Below are positions 8,232 through 16,918 of a stretch of DNA of 64,000 nucleotides, one piece after another. The translations under genes were made by a program, and so were the position numbers. The notes under the pieces are model-generated. The model was not told the origin of the DNA. It was given only the letters and a program-made list of their open reading frames with translations, and searched no databases. Source of the DNA: Corynebacterium occultum (lineage in GTDB: Bacteria > Actinomycetota > Actinomycetes > Mycobacteriales > Mycobacteriaceae); contig NZ_CP046455.1 of assembly GCF_009734425.1 (NCBI RefSeq), positions 248,001-312,000 of the forward strand, written 5' to 3'. Position 1 is the stretch's first letter. Every line of letters starts with the position of its first letter.

Positions 8232-9143
8232 ATGTCCCCCGAGAGCACCCCAGATAACGTCGTCTCCCTGGCGTCGGTGCGTGCCCGGGGAAAGGGGGTG
8301 CCCCCACCGGAACGGGAGCCCCGGACTGTGATTCTACAGGTGTCGAATGTGCAGGCGGACCAGGAGGTTCACCGTCATATTGGCATCAAGGATTCGCTGC
8401 ATCTGGTGGATCTGCATGAGGCACTCGACATCTCCTTTTCCCTGGATCCGGGGAACCCGTCGGAGGGTGGGCCCTGGTGGTTCACGCGGGGTGGGCAGCG
8501 GGTGGATCCGGCGGTGGAGATCAACCATCATCTTCGTTATTCCGGGGATGAGATCACCTACCACTGGGGGTTGTGGGAGCTCCGTCTGCGCACCCTTGAG
8601 TCCTATCCCCGTGACCGGGGCACACCTGAGGTGTTGTGTGTGGGTGGCTCCGGTTCCTTCGCGGACGGGGAGTTTGATCTGGCAGCGGTGAATGCGGCGT
8701 TGACCGGGACGGAGAAGATCCGGAGTGTGTTGGCGTCCACCCATGCTGAGATCCGGGAGTTGATCCGCCGCAGCAGTATCTTTGATTTTGTGCCCTTGTT
8801 GCAGGCCCTGGATCTGCGTCGGGCCAGCCCATTGCCGGAGGAGGTGGTGGCGGTGTGTCGGGCGCTGCCCCTGGAGGATGAGCAGGTTTCCCGGGATGCT
8901 TTCTGGGTTGTGGTGTTGGCCCTGTCATGTATGAGTGATGAACATCTCGCGGCAGAGGTTCTGGAGGCGACGATGGCTTCCCTGGGGTGGGTTGATGATG
9001 ATGGCTCCGCACTCAGTGGCAGGCAGATCAGGGGTTTATGTGCGGCTTCGCTGATGGAGCTGGCGAAGATCGGTGCCTATGGTGAGGATGCGCTGGCTCC
9101 GGTGGATCGGCTGGATATCTACCGTGAGTTGCTGGGGTCCTGA
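8232..9143 (+). CDS. Hypothetical protein with possible pRiA4b ORF-3-like fold
   Basis: 303 residues. Residues about 33-165 carry the pattern HLVDLHEALDISF, then ITYHWGLWELRLRTLE, then a glycine-rich PEVLCVGGSGSF. This resembles the order of motifs in the plasmid pRiA4b ORF-3 family (LHxxL, FGDxWxHxI, C-x-G-x-G), though several signature residues are missing. The C-terminal half is helical. It stands 51 bases after the preceding gene in the same direction. The family assignment is by eye and weak; the gene itself is convincing by length and codon use. Confidence 0.6.
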   Translation: MSPESTPDNVVSLASVRARGKGVPPPEREPRTVILQVSNVQADQEVHRHIGIKDSLHLVDLHEALDISFSLDPGNPSEGGPWWFTRGGQRVDPAVEINHHLRYSGDEITYHWGLWELRLRTLESYPRDRGTPEVLCVGGSGSFADGEFDLAAVNAALTGTEKIRSVLASTHAEIRELIRRSSIFDFVPLLQALDLRRASPLPEEVVAVCRALPLEDEQVSRDAFWVVVLALSCMSDEHLAAEVLEATMASLGWVDDDGSALSGRQIRGLCAASLMELAKIGAYGEDALAPVDRLDIYRELLGS

Positions 9144-9175
9144 ATTCACAGGGTCTACCGGTAGGCTGTCTTCCC

Positions 9176-9748
9176 GTGGCTGACACTGAACGTGAAAAAG
9201 ACGGCTTATTCACCGCCGCTGAACCGACGACCCGGGACATGGCGGAAGCGGCCATGGAATATCCGGTGCCGCTGCATGCTGGGGCGGAAACCGATGCGGA
9301 GCGGGAGGCCCGTTTGTCCCGGGCCCGTTCCCGCGCCGAGCTCTCCGAGAGCCGGCTGAGCGTCCAGGGCATGAAGTTCATCATCTCCGGTGGCATCTCC
9401 GCCATCCCGGACCTGGGGCTGACCCTCATTCTGCAGATGTTCTTCGGGGTGGGCCCGGTGCTCGCCCGGACGGTCGGTTTCATCGTGGGCACCCTGACCG
9501 CCTACTTCCTCAACCGTCGCTGGACCTTCAAGGCGGAGCCCTCCACCCGTCGTTTCCTTGCGGTGACCCTGCTGTATGCCATCACCTGGGGGGTGAATGT
9601 GGGGCTGCACCGCCTGGGCTACAACCTCTTCACGGAGTGGGGGTTGCAGGGTGGGCTGGCGATCATCTGTGCCTATGTCATCGCGCAGGGTATTGCCACG
9701 GTGCTGAACTTCGTGGTGCAGCGCACCATCATCTTCAGGTTCATCTAG
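9176..9748 (+). CDS. GtrA-family membrane protein
   Basis: 190 residues from a GTG start. After an acidic N-terminus of about 65 residues, four membrane segments follow (about 64-84, 92-114, 122-142 and 157-180), with the family pair FLNRRWTF and VLNFVVQRTIIF. GtrA proteins help move or present polyprenyl-linked sugars. The mycobacterial homologue beside glfT1 and the arabinan genes (Rv3789 type) has been linked to decaprenyl-phosphoryl arabinose handling and AftA recruitment. The cell-wall gene neighbours on both sides make the same role likely here. Confidence 0.8.
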   Translation: MADTEREKDGLFTAAEPTTRDMAEAAMEYPVPLHAGAETDAEREARLSRARSRAELSESRLSVQGMKFIISGGISAIPDLGLTLILQMFFGVGPVLARTVGFIVGTLTAYFLNRRWTFKAEPSTRRFLAVTLLYAITWGVNVGLHRLGYNLFTEWGLQGGLAIICAYVIAQGIATVLNFVVQRTIIFRFI

Positions 9749-9752
9749 GGCC

Positions 9753-10673
9753 TCAAGGCCGGGTGAAGCGTTCCTGCCGGCCCAGGCGGTGGAGCTTGAG
9801 CCACTCCCGGAATCCCTTCGGATCGCGGCGCCGGATGAGGAAGAACCAGCCGAAACGGGCATACTCCTGGGGCAGTAATTTTCGCATGCCGGGCTGGCTC
9901 ATCACATAACCGCGGTTGCGGTAGGTGAAGAAGCGTTTGCTTTCATTGTCGGGGTACTGGGTGTGCATCTTCCCGCCCAGGATCGGCTTGAACTCATCGG
10001 AACCGTCCGGATGCAGGTAGGCGGCGCGTAGGCAGGTGCCGAAGTTCAGTCCCGAACGGACCAGGCGACGGTGGTATTCCACCTCATCCCCGCGGATGAA
10101 CAGCCGGTAGTCCGGCACCCCGATGATCTCCATGGCACGGGCACTGATCAGGGCACCGTTGAAGAGGCTGGCGATGCCGGGCAGGAAATCACCTTCGAGT
10201 TCTTCCAGACGGCGCCGCCAGACCAGCCCCTGGCGCAGTGGGAAGGCCAGCGCGCCGGGGTCCTCGATATTGCAGACCACCGGGGAGATCTCGTGTAGAC
10301 GGTGTTGTTCGGCAACCTCGTAGAGGGTGGCCAGCACCTTCTCATCGGCGGGGCGGCCGTCATCATCGGCGCACCACACCGCCTCCGCACCCAGGCTTAG
10401 GGCGCTGAGGAAGCCGAGTGCGAAGCCGCCTGCCCCACCCAGGTTCGTCTTGGAGGGCACGTATACCCCGCGCTCTCCAGCGAGTTCCTCCAGCAATTCC
10501 TGGACCGGGGGTTCATTGCCGTTGTCCACCACGATCACCCAGTCCACCGGCTTGGTCTGGCGGCAGACCTGCTCCAGGGAGGCGCGCAGCAGTTCGACGC
10601 GTTTGTGGGTGACGATCACCGCGGCGGTGGTGTTGCTGCGGTTGAGGTGGGGCAGGGCGCTGGGATCTGACAT
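9753..10673 (-). CDS. glfT1: Galactofuranosyltransferase GlfT1
   Basis: About 306 residues, GT2 fold. It transfers the first UDP-galactofuranose residues to the decaprenyl-linked rhamnose-GlcNAc primer of arabinogalactan in the cytoplasm. VIVTHKR opens the nucleotide-binding domain, WCADDDGRP carries the metal-binding DDD, and FIRGDEVEYHRRL gives the family acceptor-side motif. The ATG at 10671-10673 is used; another lies 9 bases upstream. It ends 5 bases from the GtrA-like gene, convergent with it. The wzm/wzt exporter of the product lies nearby. Confidence 0.9.
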   Translation of the reverse strand: MSDPSALPHLNRSNTTAAVIVTHKRVELLRASLEQVCRQTKPVDWVIVVDNGNEPPVQELLEELAGERGVYVPSKTNLGGAGGFALGFLSALSLGAEAVWCADDDGRPADEKVLATLYEVAEQHRLHEISPVVCNIEDPGALAFPLRQGLVWRRRLEELEGDFLPGIASLFNGALISARAMEIIGVPDYRLFIRGDEVEYHRRLVRSGLNFGTCLRAAYLHPDGSDEFKPILGGKMHTQYPDNESKRFFTYRNRGYVMSQPGMRKLLPQEYARFGWFFLIRRRDPKGFREWLKLHRLGRQERFTRP

Positions 10674-10825
10674 GGGGATCATTGTGCCACGGCACGCCCC
10701 TGATACCGGGGCGGGGCGCTTCGGGGAAGGGGGTTGCTTTGGGTGAAAACCAGGACAGCCCTGGCGCGGGTGTGTTCCAGGTCATATGGTTGAGGCCAGG
10801 TATCCGAGGATGGGAGTGATCAGTC

Positions 10826-11008
10826 ATGGAAGATGATCCGGGCTGGAATGCACGGCGTCGGCAGGTTGAGGCGGCGGAACACAATGGTCGGATGGAGGGC
10901 CGGGAGATCAGTGCCGCCACCCGGGAACTGGCCGAGGAATACATCAGTGGCGGGTTCGATGCCGATGAACTGGTGGCCAAGGTGAAGGAGAGGTACCGCC
11001 ATGGCTGA
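10826..11008 (+). CDS. VbhA-like antitoxin of a Fic system
   Basis: A 60-residue helical protein that overlaps the Fic gene by 8 bases. The family's inhibitory helix carries (S/T)xxxE(G/N), whose Glu blocks ATP binding in Fic. Here the segment is HNGRMEGREI: Glu24 and Gly25 are present, but position 20 is Asn instead of Ser/Thr. The size, order (antitoxin first) and overlap are typical of VbhA/VbhT pairs. The ATG at 10826 follows a weak GGGAG site. Confidence 0.8.
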   Translation: MEDDPGWNARRRQVEAAEHNGRMEGREISAATRELAEEYISGGFDADELVAKVKERYRHG

Positions 11009-11597
11009 ATATCAGGACCCCTACCTGGATGAGGGAAGCGGCATCCTGCGGAATCTGGTGGGTGCCACCACCCAGGGGGAACTGGCGGAGGCGGAGGCGG
11101 ACCTGACCTTCGTCCGCACCCTCCAGCTGGAAGATCTGGAGCTTCCCGAAACCCGGGACCTGACGGAACTCAAGGCTCTCCACCACCACCTCTTCCAGGA
11201 CATCTATCCCTGGGCCGGTGAGATCCGCACCGTGGATCTGCGCCGCAGCACCGAGGGATTCCTCCCGGCGATCGCCATCGACCGGGCCGCCGGCATCACG
11301 GCCGGTGATCTACGCACCGACCACTACCTGCGGGGGCGTAACCGGGAGAATTTCATCGCCCGACTGGCCCACCACTATGACCAGTTCAACTACATCCATC
11401 CCTTCCGGGAGGGCAATGGTCGCACCCAGCGGATCTTCTGGTCCCGGGTGGCGGCTGCCGCGGGGTGGGAACTGGACTGGACCCGGGCGGATCAGGAAGA
11501 CAATGACTCCGCCAGCCGGGTTGCTGCGGAGGAGCGGGATCTTAGGCCCCTGCAGGAGATGCTGGCCAAGGTGGTGAAGGAGGCCCCGGAAAACTAG
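11001..11597 (+). CDS. Fic-domain adenylyltransferase toxin
   Basis: A 198-residue Fic protein. The catalytic motif HPFREGNGR is complete at residues 133-141. The substrate-clamping flap is visible at about 77-90, and DIYPWAGEIR precedes it as in class I Fic toxins. Such enzymes transfer AMP to target proteins (DNA gyrase and topoisomerase IV for several family members) and are held inactive by the partner antitoxin. Its stop codon shares CTAG with the stop of the convergent wzt gene. It sits as an insertion between glfT1 and wzt. Confidence 0.9.
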   Translation: MAEYQDPYLDEGSGILRNLVGATTQGELAEAEADLTFVRTLQLEDLELPETRDLTELKALHHHLFQDIYPWAGEIRTVDLRRSTEGFLPAIAIDRAAGITAGDLRTDHYLRGRNRENFIARLAHHYDQFNYIHPFREGNGRTQRIFWSRVAAAAGWELDWTRADQEDNDSASRVAAEERDLRPLQEMLAKVVKEAPEN

Positions 11598-12415
11598 TTT
11601 TCGGGCTCCTCCAGCGGGATGCCCTTCTTCTCGGCGTCGATCCGGGTGATCAGGCGGCGGACGTGGTCGGCCGCGCCCTTGCCCTCGTAGGCTTCGACGA
11701 CCTCGTCGACCATTCCGGTCTGCTTGATGGTGCCGTGGTCGACCCAGAGGGCGGTGTTGCACAGCTGGGCCAGGAAGTCATTGGAGTGGGAGGCGAAGAC
11801 CAGGATGCCGGAGCGTTCCACCATTTCCTGCAGGCGGTTGCGGGCCTTGGCCATGAAGGCTGCGTCGACGGCGCCGATGCCTTCGTCGAGAAGCAGGATC
11901 TCCGGTTCGATGGAGGTGACCACACCCAACGCCAGACGGATGCGCATGCCGGTGGAGTAGGTGCGCAGCGGCATGGCGAGGTATTCACCCAGCTCGGAGA
12001 ATTCGGCGATATCATCCATCTTCGCCTTCATCTGCTTACGTGTCTGGCCGAGGAAGAGACCCCGGATGACGATGTTCTCATAGCCGGAGATCTCCGGGTC
12101 CATGCCCACACCCAGGTCGAAGACGGGGGCCACCCGGCCCCGGATGTCCGCGGAACCGCGGGTGGGTTCATAGATGCCGGAGAGCAGGCGCAGCAGGGTG
12201 GATTTGCCGGCACCGTTGTGCCCGACCAGACCAACCCGGTCACCTTCGCGCAGGTGCAGGTTGACATCCTTGAGGGCCTCAACCACGACGGTGTTGTTCT
12301 TGTTCCGTCCGATCGCGCCACCGGCCGCCCCCAGGAAGGCCTTCTTCATGGAGCGGGACTTGGCGTCGAAGATGGGGAAATCAACGCAGGCGTTGTAGGT
12401 GTCGATGGATACCAT
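11594..12415 (-). CDS. wzt: Galactan exporter ABC ATPase (Wzt-like)
   Basis: A 273-residue ATPase of the polysaccharide-export ABC class. Walker A GHNGAGKST, signature YSTGMRIRL and Walker B ILLLDEG are intact, and HS (ASHSND) supplies the H-loop. The N-terminus NACVDFPIF is typical of O-antigen and galactan Wzt proteins. Start is the ATG at 12413-12415; a longer frame upstream overlaps wzm. With Wzm it exports lipid-linked galactan for arabinan addition outside. The 11-base gap to wzm marks an operon. Confidence 0.9.
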   Translation of the reverse strand: MVSIDTYNACVDFPIFDAKSRSMKKAFLGAAGGAIGRNKNNTVVVEALKDVNLHLREGDRVGLVGHNGAGKSTLLRLLSGIYEPTRGSADIRGRVAPVFDLGVGMDPEISGYENIVIRGLFLGQTRKQMKAKMDDIAEFSELGEYLAMPLRTYSTGMRIRLALGVVTSIEPEILLLDEGIGAVDAAFMAKARNRLQEMVERSGILVFASHSNDFLAQLCNTALWVDHGTIKQTGMVDEVVEAYEGKGAADHVRRLITRIDAEKKGIPLEEPEN

Positions 12416-12426
12416 GGTGAAAACTC

Positions 12427-13323
12427 CTAAACCCAGTAGCTGACGCGGAAACGCCACTGTTTCATCGCCAGCATGGCGAGGCACAGCCCGGCGACGGTGA
12501 AGCCGATGACCACCCACCAGTGGTAGGCGGGCAGGTCGGCGCCGATCATCGGGGCGCGGACGATCTCGAGGTAGTGGTACAGGGGGTTGAGTTCCGCCAG
12601 ACGGGCCCGGGAGCCCAGCTCGGCGACATTCTCCTGCAGGGTGGAGGTCATCCAGACAATCGGGGTGACATAGAACAGCAGCTGGGTGCCGGCCTCCAGC
12701 AAGGGGGAGACATCCCGGTAGCGGGTGGCGACGATCCCGAAGAACATGGCCACCCACACCCCGTTGAGCACCAGCAGTGCCATCGCCGGAATCACCAGCA
12801 GCACCTCCCAGCCCAGGTCACGGGGGAAGACCAGCATCAGGATCACCCAGATCACCAGGTTGTGGCACAGGAAGAGCAGTTGCTTCCACACCAGGCGGTA
12901 GACATGCACCGACAGGGCTGAGGGGAGCTGTTTGATCAGCCCCTCATTGTCGATGAAGATATCGGACCCCTCCTTGATGCAGCCGGAGATGAAGTTCCAC
13001 ATGATCAGCCCGACGGTGACATGCGGCAGGAACTCCGCCAGCGGGATCTTGAAGAGCACGGAGTAGAGCAGGCCCAGGGCAACGGCCATCACGCCGGTGG
13101 CGATGGTGATCCACAGCGGGCCCAGCACTGAACGCCGGTAGCGCTGCTTGATGTCCTGCCAACCCAGGGACAGCCAGAGCTCACGCTGCTGGAAGCCACG
13201 GACCAGGTCTTGCCAGGCCATCTTGAAGGTCGCCGACTCGGAAGGGGGTACATTGTCGACCTCGACCCGGGTCATCCGTTCAAGGTCGGCGCGTAGTTTC
13301 TGGATCTCAGCTTCTTCGTGCAC
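12427..13323 (-). CDS. wzm: Galactan exporter ABC permease (Wzm-like)
   Basis: About 298 residues, ABC-2 type permease. A cytosolic helix with LSLGWQDIKQRYRRSVLGPLW (family signature region) precedes six membrane segments. The final segments end in FRVSYWV. It pairs with the ATPase next to it to move polyprenyl-linked galactan. The start chosen is GTG at 13321-13323; the frame stays open further upstream, but that part has none of the genome's normal composition. No strong ribosome-binding site is visible, so translation may be leaderless. Confidence 0.87.
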   Translation of the reverse strand: MHEEAEIQKLRADLERMTRVEVDNVPPSESATFKMAWQDLVRGFQQRELWLSLGWQDIKQRYRRSVLGPLWITIATGVMAVALGLLYSVLFKIPLAEFLPHVTVGLIMWNFISGCIKEGSDIFIDNEGLIKQLPSALSVHVYRLVWKQLLFLCHNLVIWVILMLVFPRDLGWEVLLVIPAMALLVLNGVWVAMFFGIVATRYRDVSPLLEAGTQLLFYVTPIVWMTSTLQENVAELGSRARLAELNPLYHYLEIVRAPMIGADLPAYHWWVVIGFTVAGLCLAMLAMKQWRFRVSYWV

Positions 13324-13626
13324 GAGGAACAGCCTAACCCTTGGGGGCCGGGAACCCAGAGTTGCCGATCCGTCGGACCCATCGCGGTCACCATGCTTCC
13401 CCGGGGTATCGGCAGCAACCCGGCTTTCCCACTCTCCGGCGCTGGTGCAGCTCACAGGCAGTTCACAGTCAGATGTGGAAAAGTATTCCCCATGTTCTGA
13501 AGGCCACTCCAGACCCCACCCCGTGGCGGGTGAGGGGCGAATATGTGTTCTGTCAGAGTCGGTGCAATGATGAGAGCGAAGCGGCATACTTGAAGTTGAG
13601 GTTTCGGGGGAGAAGGAGAAGGTTTG

Positions 13627-14862
13627 ATGGCCTATGACGTGGCTCGGGTTCGCGGGCTCTACGTCTCGTTGAGCGATGGGTGGACCTACCTCAACGCACA
13701 TGCGTGTCCGCAGATCCCGGAGCGGGTCTCGGCGGCGGTGGCCCGTTCCTTCCGACTCTCACCCGGCCTGGCGGACAGTGAGCCCACCTCCGGCACCCAC
13801 TCCCGGGCGGGTCGGGTTGGCCGCCTGGAGGGGGAGCACTACCTCGATGCTGCCCGCCTGTCGGTGGCGGATCTGGTGGGTGCCGCCCCGGAACAGGTGG
13901 TGCTGGGCCCCAGCCTGCCGGTGCTCTATCACAGCCTGGCCAGGGCAATGCGCCCCCTGCTGCGCCATAATTCCTCCATCGTGCTCAGCCGCCTCGACCA
14001 GGCGGTGCTCACCGCAGCTTTCGAGGGGTTGAACGCCGGGGTGCGTTGGGCCCAGCCAGATCTGGCCACCGGTGCCCTGCCCGGTTTCCAATATGCGGAC
14101 CTGGTGGATGGCAGCACCCGGCTGGTCGCCCTCTCCCACGCCCATGAGCTGCTGGGCACGGTCGCCCCGGTGGCGGAGATCTGCGAGATCGTCCGGGACC
14201 GCTCCCGGGCCTGGGTGCTGGTGGACGCTACCGCGGTGGCCCCCTACCGGCCGTTGAGTGCGGCGGAGCTGGGGGCGGACATCCTGGGCCTGGACCTCGC
14301 CGCCCTGGGGGGCCCACAGCTGGCAGCCCTGGTGTTCCGTGACAGCCGCATGTTCCGCCGCCTGGATTCCCTGAACCCCCACGCGGCGGGGGATTCGGCC
14401 GCGAAGCTGGAGTCCCCGATCTCCACCGGTCTGGCCGGGGGTGTGGCCGCCACCGTGGATCATCTCGCGGATCTGGTGATCTCCCGTGGCACCCGCAGCA
14501 CCCGCCTGCAGCATTCGATGCGGGAACTTGAGGACTATCTGGAGCATCTCGCCGCAGACCTGCAGATGTCCCTGGGCAACCTGGCTTCGGTGCACATCCT
14601 GGGGGTGACCGGGGAGGCCGCGAATGGCGGCATCAGTGACCGGATCCCCCGGTTGAGTTTCGCGGTGCGTGATGTCCCGGCGGAAACCGTCCACCAGCGT
14701 CTGATCGACAATGGTCTGGTCACCACGCTCTGCCCGACCAGCCCACTGCTCAGCGAGATGGGGGTGGAGGAGATCGGTGGGGCAGTCACCGTCTCCCTTG
14801 GGCCCTTCAACACCTCAGCCGACGTGGACAACCTGGTCCGGGTCCTCGCCTCCCTGGCCTGA
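13627..14862 (+). CDS. Class V aminotransferase-like protein, PLP lysine apparently missing
   Basis: 411 residues with the fold-type I layout of cysteine-desulfurase-like proteins (Rv3778c type), from an ATG with AAGGAG upstream. The aspartate loop VLVDATAVAP is present. Where the family normally has S-G/Y-H/Y-K before the GP turn, the sequence reads LDLAALGGPQLAALVF, so the Schiff-base lysine position appears to be Ala. It may bind PLP non-covalently or have a structural role. It keeps the position beside the galactan exporter seen in mycobacteria. Substrate unknown. Confidence 0.75.
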   Translation: MAYDVARVRGLYVSLSDGWTYLNAHACPQIPERVSAAVARSFRLSPGLADSEPTSGTHSRAGRVGRLEGEHYLDAARLSVADLVGAAPEQVVLGPSLPVLYHSLARAMRPLLRHNSSIVLSRLDQAVLTAAFEGLNAGVRWAQPDLATGALPGFQYADLVDGSTRLVALSHAHELLGTVAPVAEICEIVRDRSRAWVLVDATAVAPYRPLSAAELGADILGLDLAALGGPQLAALVFRDSRMFRRLDSLNPHAAGDSAAKLESPISTGLAGGVAATVDHLADLVISRGTRSTRLQHSMRELEDYLEHLAADLQMSLGNLASVHILGVTGEAANGGISDRIPRLSFAVRDVPAETVHQRLIDNGLVTTLCPTSPLLSEMGVEEIGGAVTVSLGPFNTSADVDNLVRVLASLA

Positions 14863-14917
14863 TTCGCTTCTCGACGCCGCGCTAAGCTCGGGGGCACTCT
14901 TCAGATAGGGAGTGCCC

Positions 14918-16918
14918 ATGAATTCAGCAGCTCTACAGGTGGCGGTGGACACCGGTGGCACCTTCACCGATATCGGGGTGCGCCGCAGTGATGGTTCCCT
15001 GGCGGTGTGGAAGGTACCCTCCACCCCACATGCCCCCGATGAGGCGGTGATGGCTGGGCTGAAGGGGGCGATGGCACAACAGGATGCCAGTCTCACCCAG
15101 ATCCAGCGTCTGGTGCACGGCACCACCGTGGCCACCAATACCGTGCTCACCCGGACCGGGGCCAGGGTCGGGCTGCTGACCACCGCAGGTTTCCGGGACC
15201 TGCTGGCAATCGCCCACCAGGCCCGCCCCTCCCTCTATGACAGCCGCATCACCAGGGTGGCCCCGCTGGTCCCGGGCGAACTGGTCGTGGAGGTGGCGGA
15301 GCGGATGGCTGCCGATGGTCAGGTGCTGCAGGCACTGGAGGAGTCGGCACTGGTACAGGTGGCGGAAAAGCTCCGGGCCCTGGAACTGGACATCCTCGTC
15401 ATCTCCTTCCTCAACGCCTACACCAACCCGGCACATGAGGAGCAGGCGGCCAAGCGGCTGCAGGAACTGGGGGCAGCCCCCAGGATCAGCACCGCCACCT
15501 CGGTGACCTCGGAGATGCGGGAATATGAACGCACCTCCACCGCGGTGGTCAACGCCTATGTGCAGCCCAGGATCTCCGAGTACCTCTCCCGGCTGGACAC
15601 CGATATCGAGCAGTTGCAGATCCCCTCCAAACTGTGGATCATGCAGTCCAATGGTGGGCTGCTCAGCCCCCGCCTGGCCAGTGAACACAGCGCCCGCACC
15701 GTCCTCTCCGGGTTGGCCGGTGGGGTGGTGGGGGCCGCACACTGGTCCCGGTTGCTCGGCCTGGACCATGCCGTCAGCTTCGACATCGGGGGCACCAGCA
15801 CCGATATCGCCTTGATCCGTAGGGGACAGCCCGAGGAGACCATGGCCGGGGAGATCGATTCCCTGCCACTGCGACTGCCCTCGGTATCGGTCCACACCAT
15901 CGGTGCCGGTGGGGGTTCCATCGCCTGGGTGGATTCCGGTGGTGGTCTGCGGGTCGGCCCCCGGAGCGCGGGCGCGGAACCCGGGCCGGTCAGCTATGGC
16001 AGTGGTGGCACCGAACTCACCGTCACCGATGCCCACCTGGTGCTGGGGCGCCTGGGACCCAGTCTGCTGGGTGGGCGCTTCCAGCTGGACTTGCACACCG
16101 CCCGGGCGAGGATGGCGGAGTGGGGCAGCCAGCTGGGTCTGGGGGTGGAGGAGACCGCGGAGGGCATTCTGTCGGTCATCACCGCCACCATGGCCCGTGG
16201 CATCCGAAAGGTCAGTGTGGAACAGGGGGTGGACGTCCGCAGCTGCCACCTCATCGCCTTCGGTGGGGCAGGACCACTGCACGGCTCCGACCTGATGCAG
16301 GAACTGGGCATGCCCTCGACGGTGATCCCCCCGACCCCGGGCATCGCCTCTGCGGTGGGCATGCTGGATGCCCCCGTCCGACATGATTTCGCCACCCCGG
16401 TCACCACCACCACCGGACTGGAGGACGTCTTCGAGGCCCTGGAGAAACAGGCCGCCCAGGAAATGGGGACGGAGGAATTCCTGATCACCCGCCTGGTGGA
16501 TGCCCGCTACATCGGCCAAAGCTATGAACTGAGCATCGAATGGACCCCGGACTGGTCAACCCAGCGGGAGCGTTTCGATGCCGCCCATGAGGAACGCTAT
16601 GGCTTCCAGGACCCGGTGGCCAGCATGGAAGTGGTGGTGGCCAGACTGGTGGCCACCGTGCCGCACCAGGAAGTGCCACAACCAACCTGGCATACCGGGG
16701 GAACTGTGGAACCGGGGGAGCATCGCCCGGTCTATATCGAGGGTGCATGGTGGGAAACCCCGATCTTCGAACGCGCCGGAATCCCCGCTGGTGCAGTGAT
16801 CAAGGGCCCGGCGGTGCTCAACCAGTTCGACTCCACCACCTATATCCGCCCCGACCAGGAAGCCCGCTGTGATGAATACGGTTTCCTGCACCTGAGCCGG
16901 AAGGAAACCCGGGCATGA
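14918..16918 (+). CDS. hyuA: Hydantoinase/oxoprolinase subunit A (HyuA family)
   Basis: 666 residues starting at ATG 14918 with AGGGAG five bases upstream. The N-terminal Hydant_A_N domain opens with VDTGGTFTDIG. The central hydantoinase A domain carries FDIGGTSTDIAL and GAGGGSIAW, the ASKHA ATPase-type phosphate loops. The family hydrolyses cyclic amides (N-methylhydantoin, 5-oxoproline) or carboxylates ketones in an ATP-dependent way, always with the B subunit. The exact substrate cannot be read from sequence. It overlaps hyuB by four bases (ATGA). Confidence 0.85.
   Translation: MNSAALQVAVDTGGTFTDIGVRRSDGSLAVWKVPSTPHAPDEAVMAGLKGAMAQQDASLTQIQRLVHGTTVATNTVLTRTGARVGLLTTAGFRDLLAIAHQARPSLYDSRITRVAPLVPGELVVEVAERMAADGQVLQALEESALVQVAEKLRALELDILVISFLNAYTNPAHEEQAAKRLQELGAAPRISTATSVTSEMREYERTSTAVVNAYVQPRISEYLSRLDTDIEQLQIPSKLWIMQSNGGLLSPRLASEHSARTVLSGLAGGVVGAAHWSRLLGLDHAVSFDIGGTSTDIALIRRGQPEETMAGEIDSLPLRLPSVSVHTIGAGGGSIAWVDSGGGLRVGPRSAGAEPGPVSYGSGGTELTVTDAHLVLGRLGPSLLGGRFQLDLHTARARMAEWGSQLGLGVEETAEGILSVITATMARGIRKVSVEQGVDVRSCHLIAFGGAGPLHGSDLMQELGMPSTVIPPTPGIASAVGMLDAPVRHDFATPVTTTTGLEDVFEALEKQAAQEMGTEEFLITRLVDARYIGQSYELSIEWTPDWSTQRERFDAAHEERYGFQDPVASMEVVVARLVATVPHQEVPQPTWHTGGTVEPGEHRPVYIEGAWWETPIFERAGIPAGAVIKGPAVLNQFDSTTYIRPDQEARCDEYGFLHLSRKETRA

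Noticed and set aside
11594..12757. Extended N-terminus of Wzt running into the wzm gene
   Set aside because: The first 114 codons overlap wzm out of frame, and homologues start at MVSIDTYNACVDF.
14933..16519. A 528-codon antisense frame inside hyuA
   Set aside because: It has shadow composition; hyuA has clear family motifs on the plus strand.
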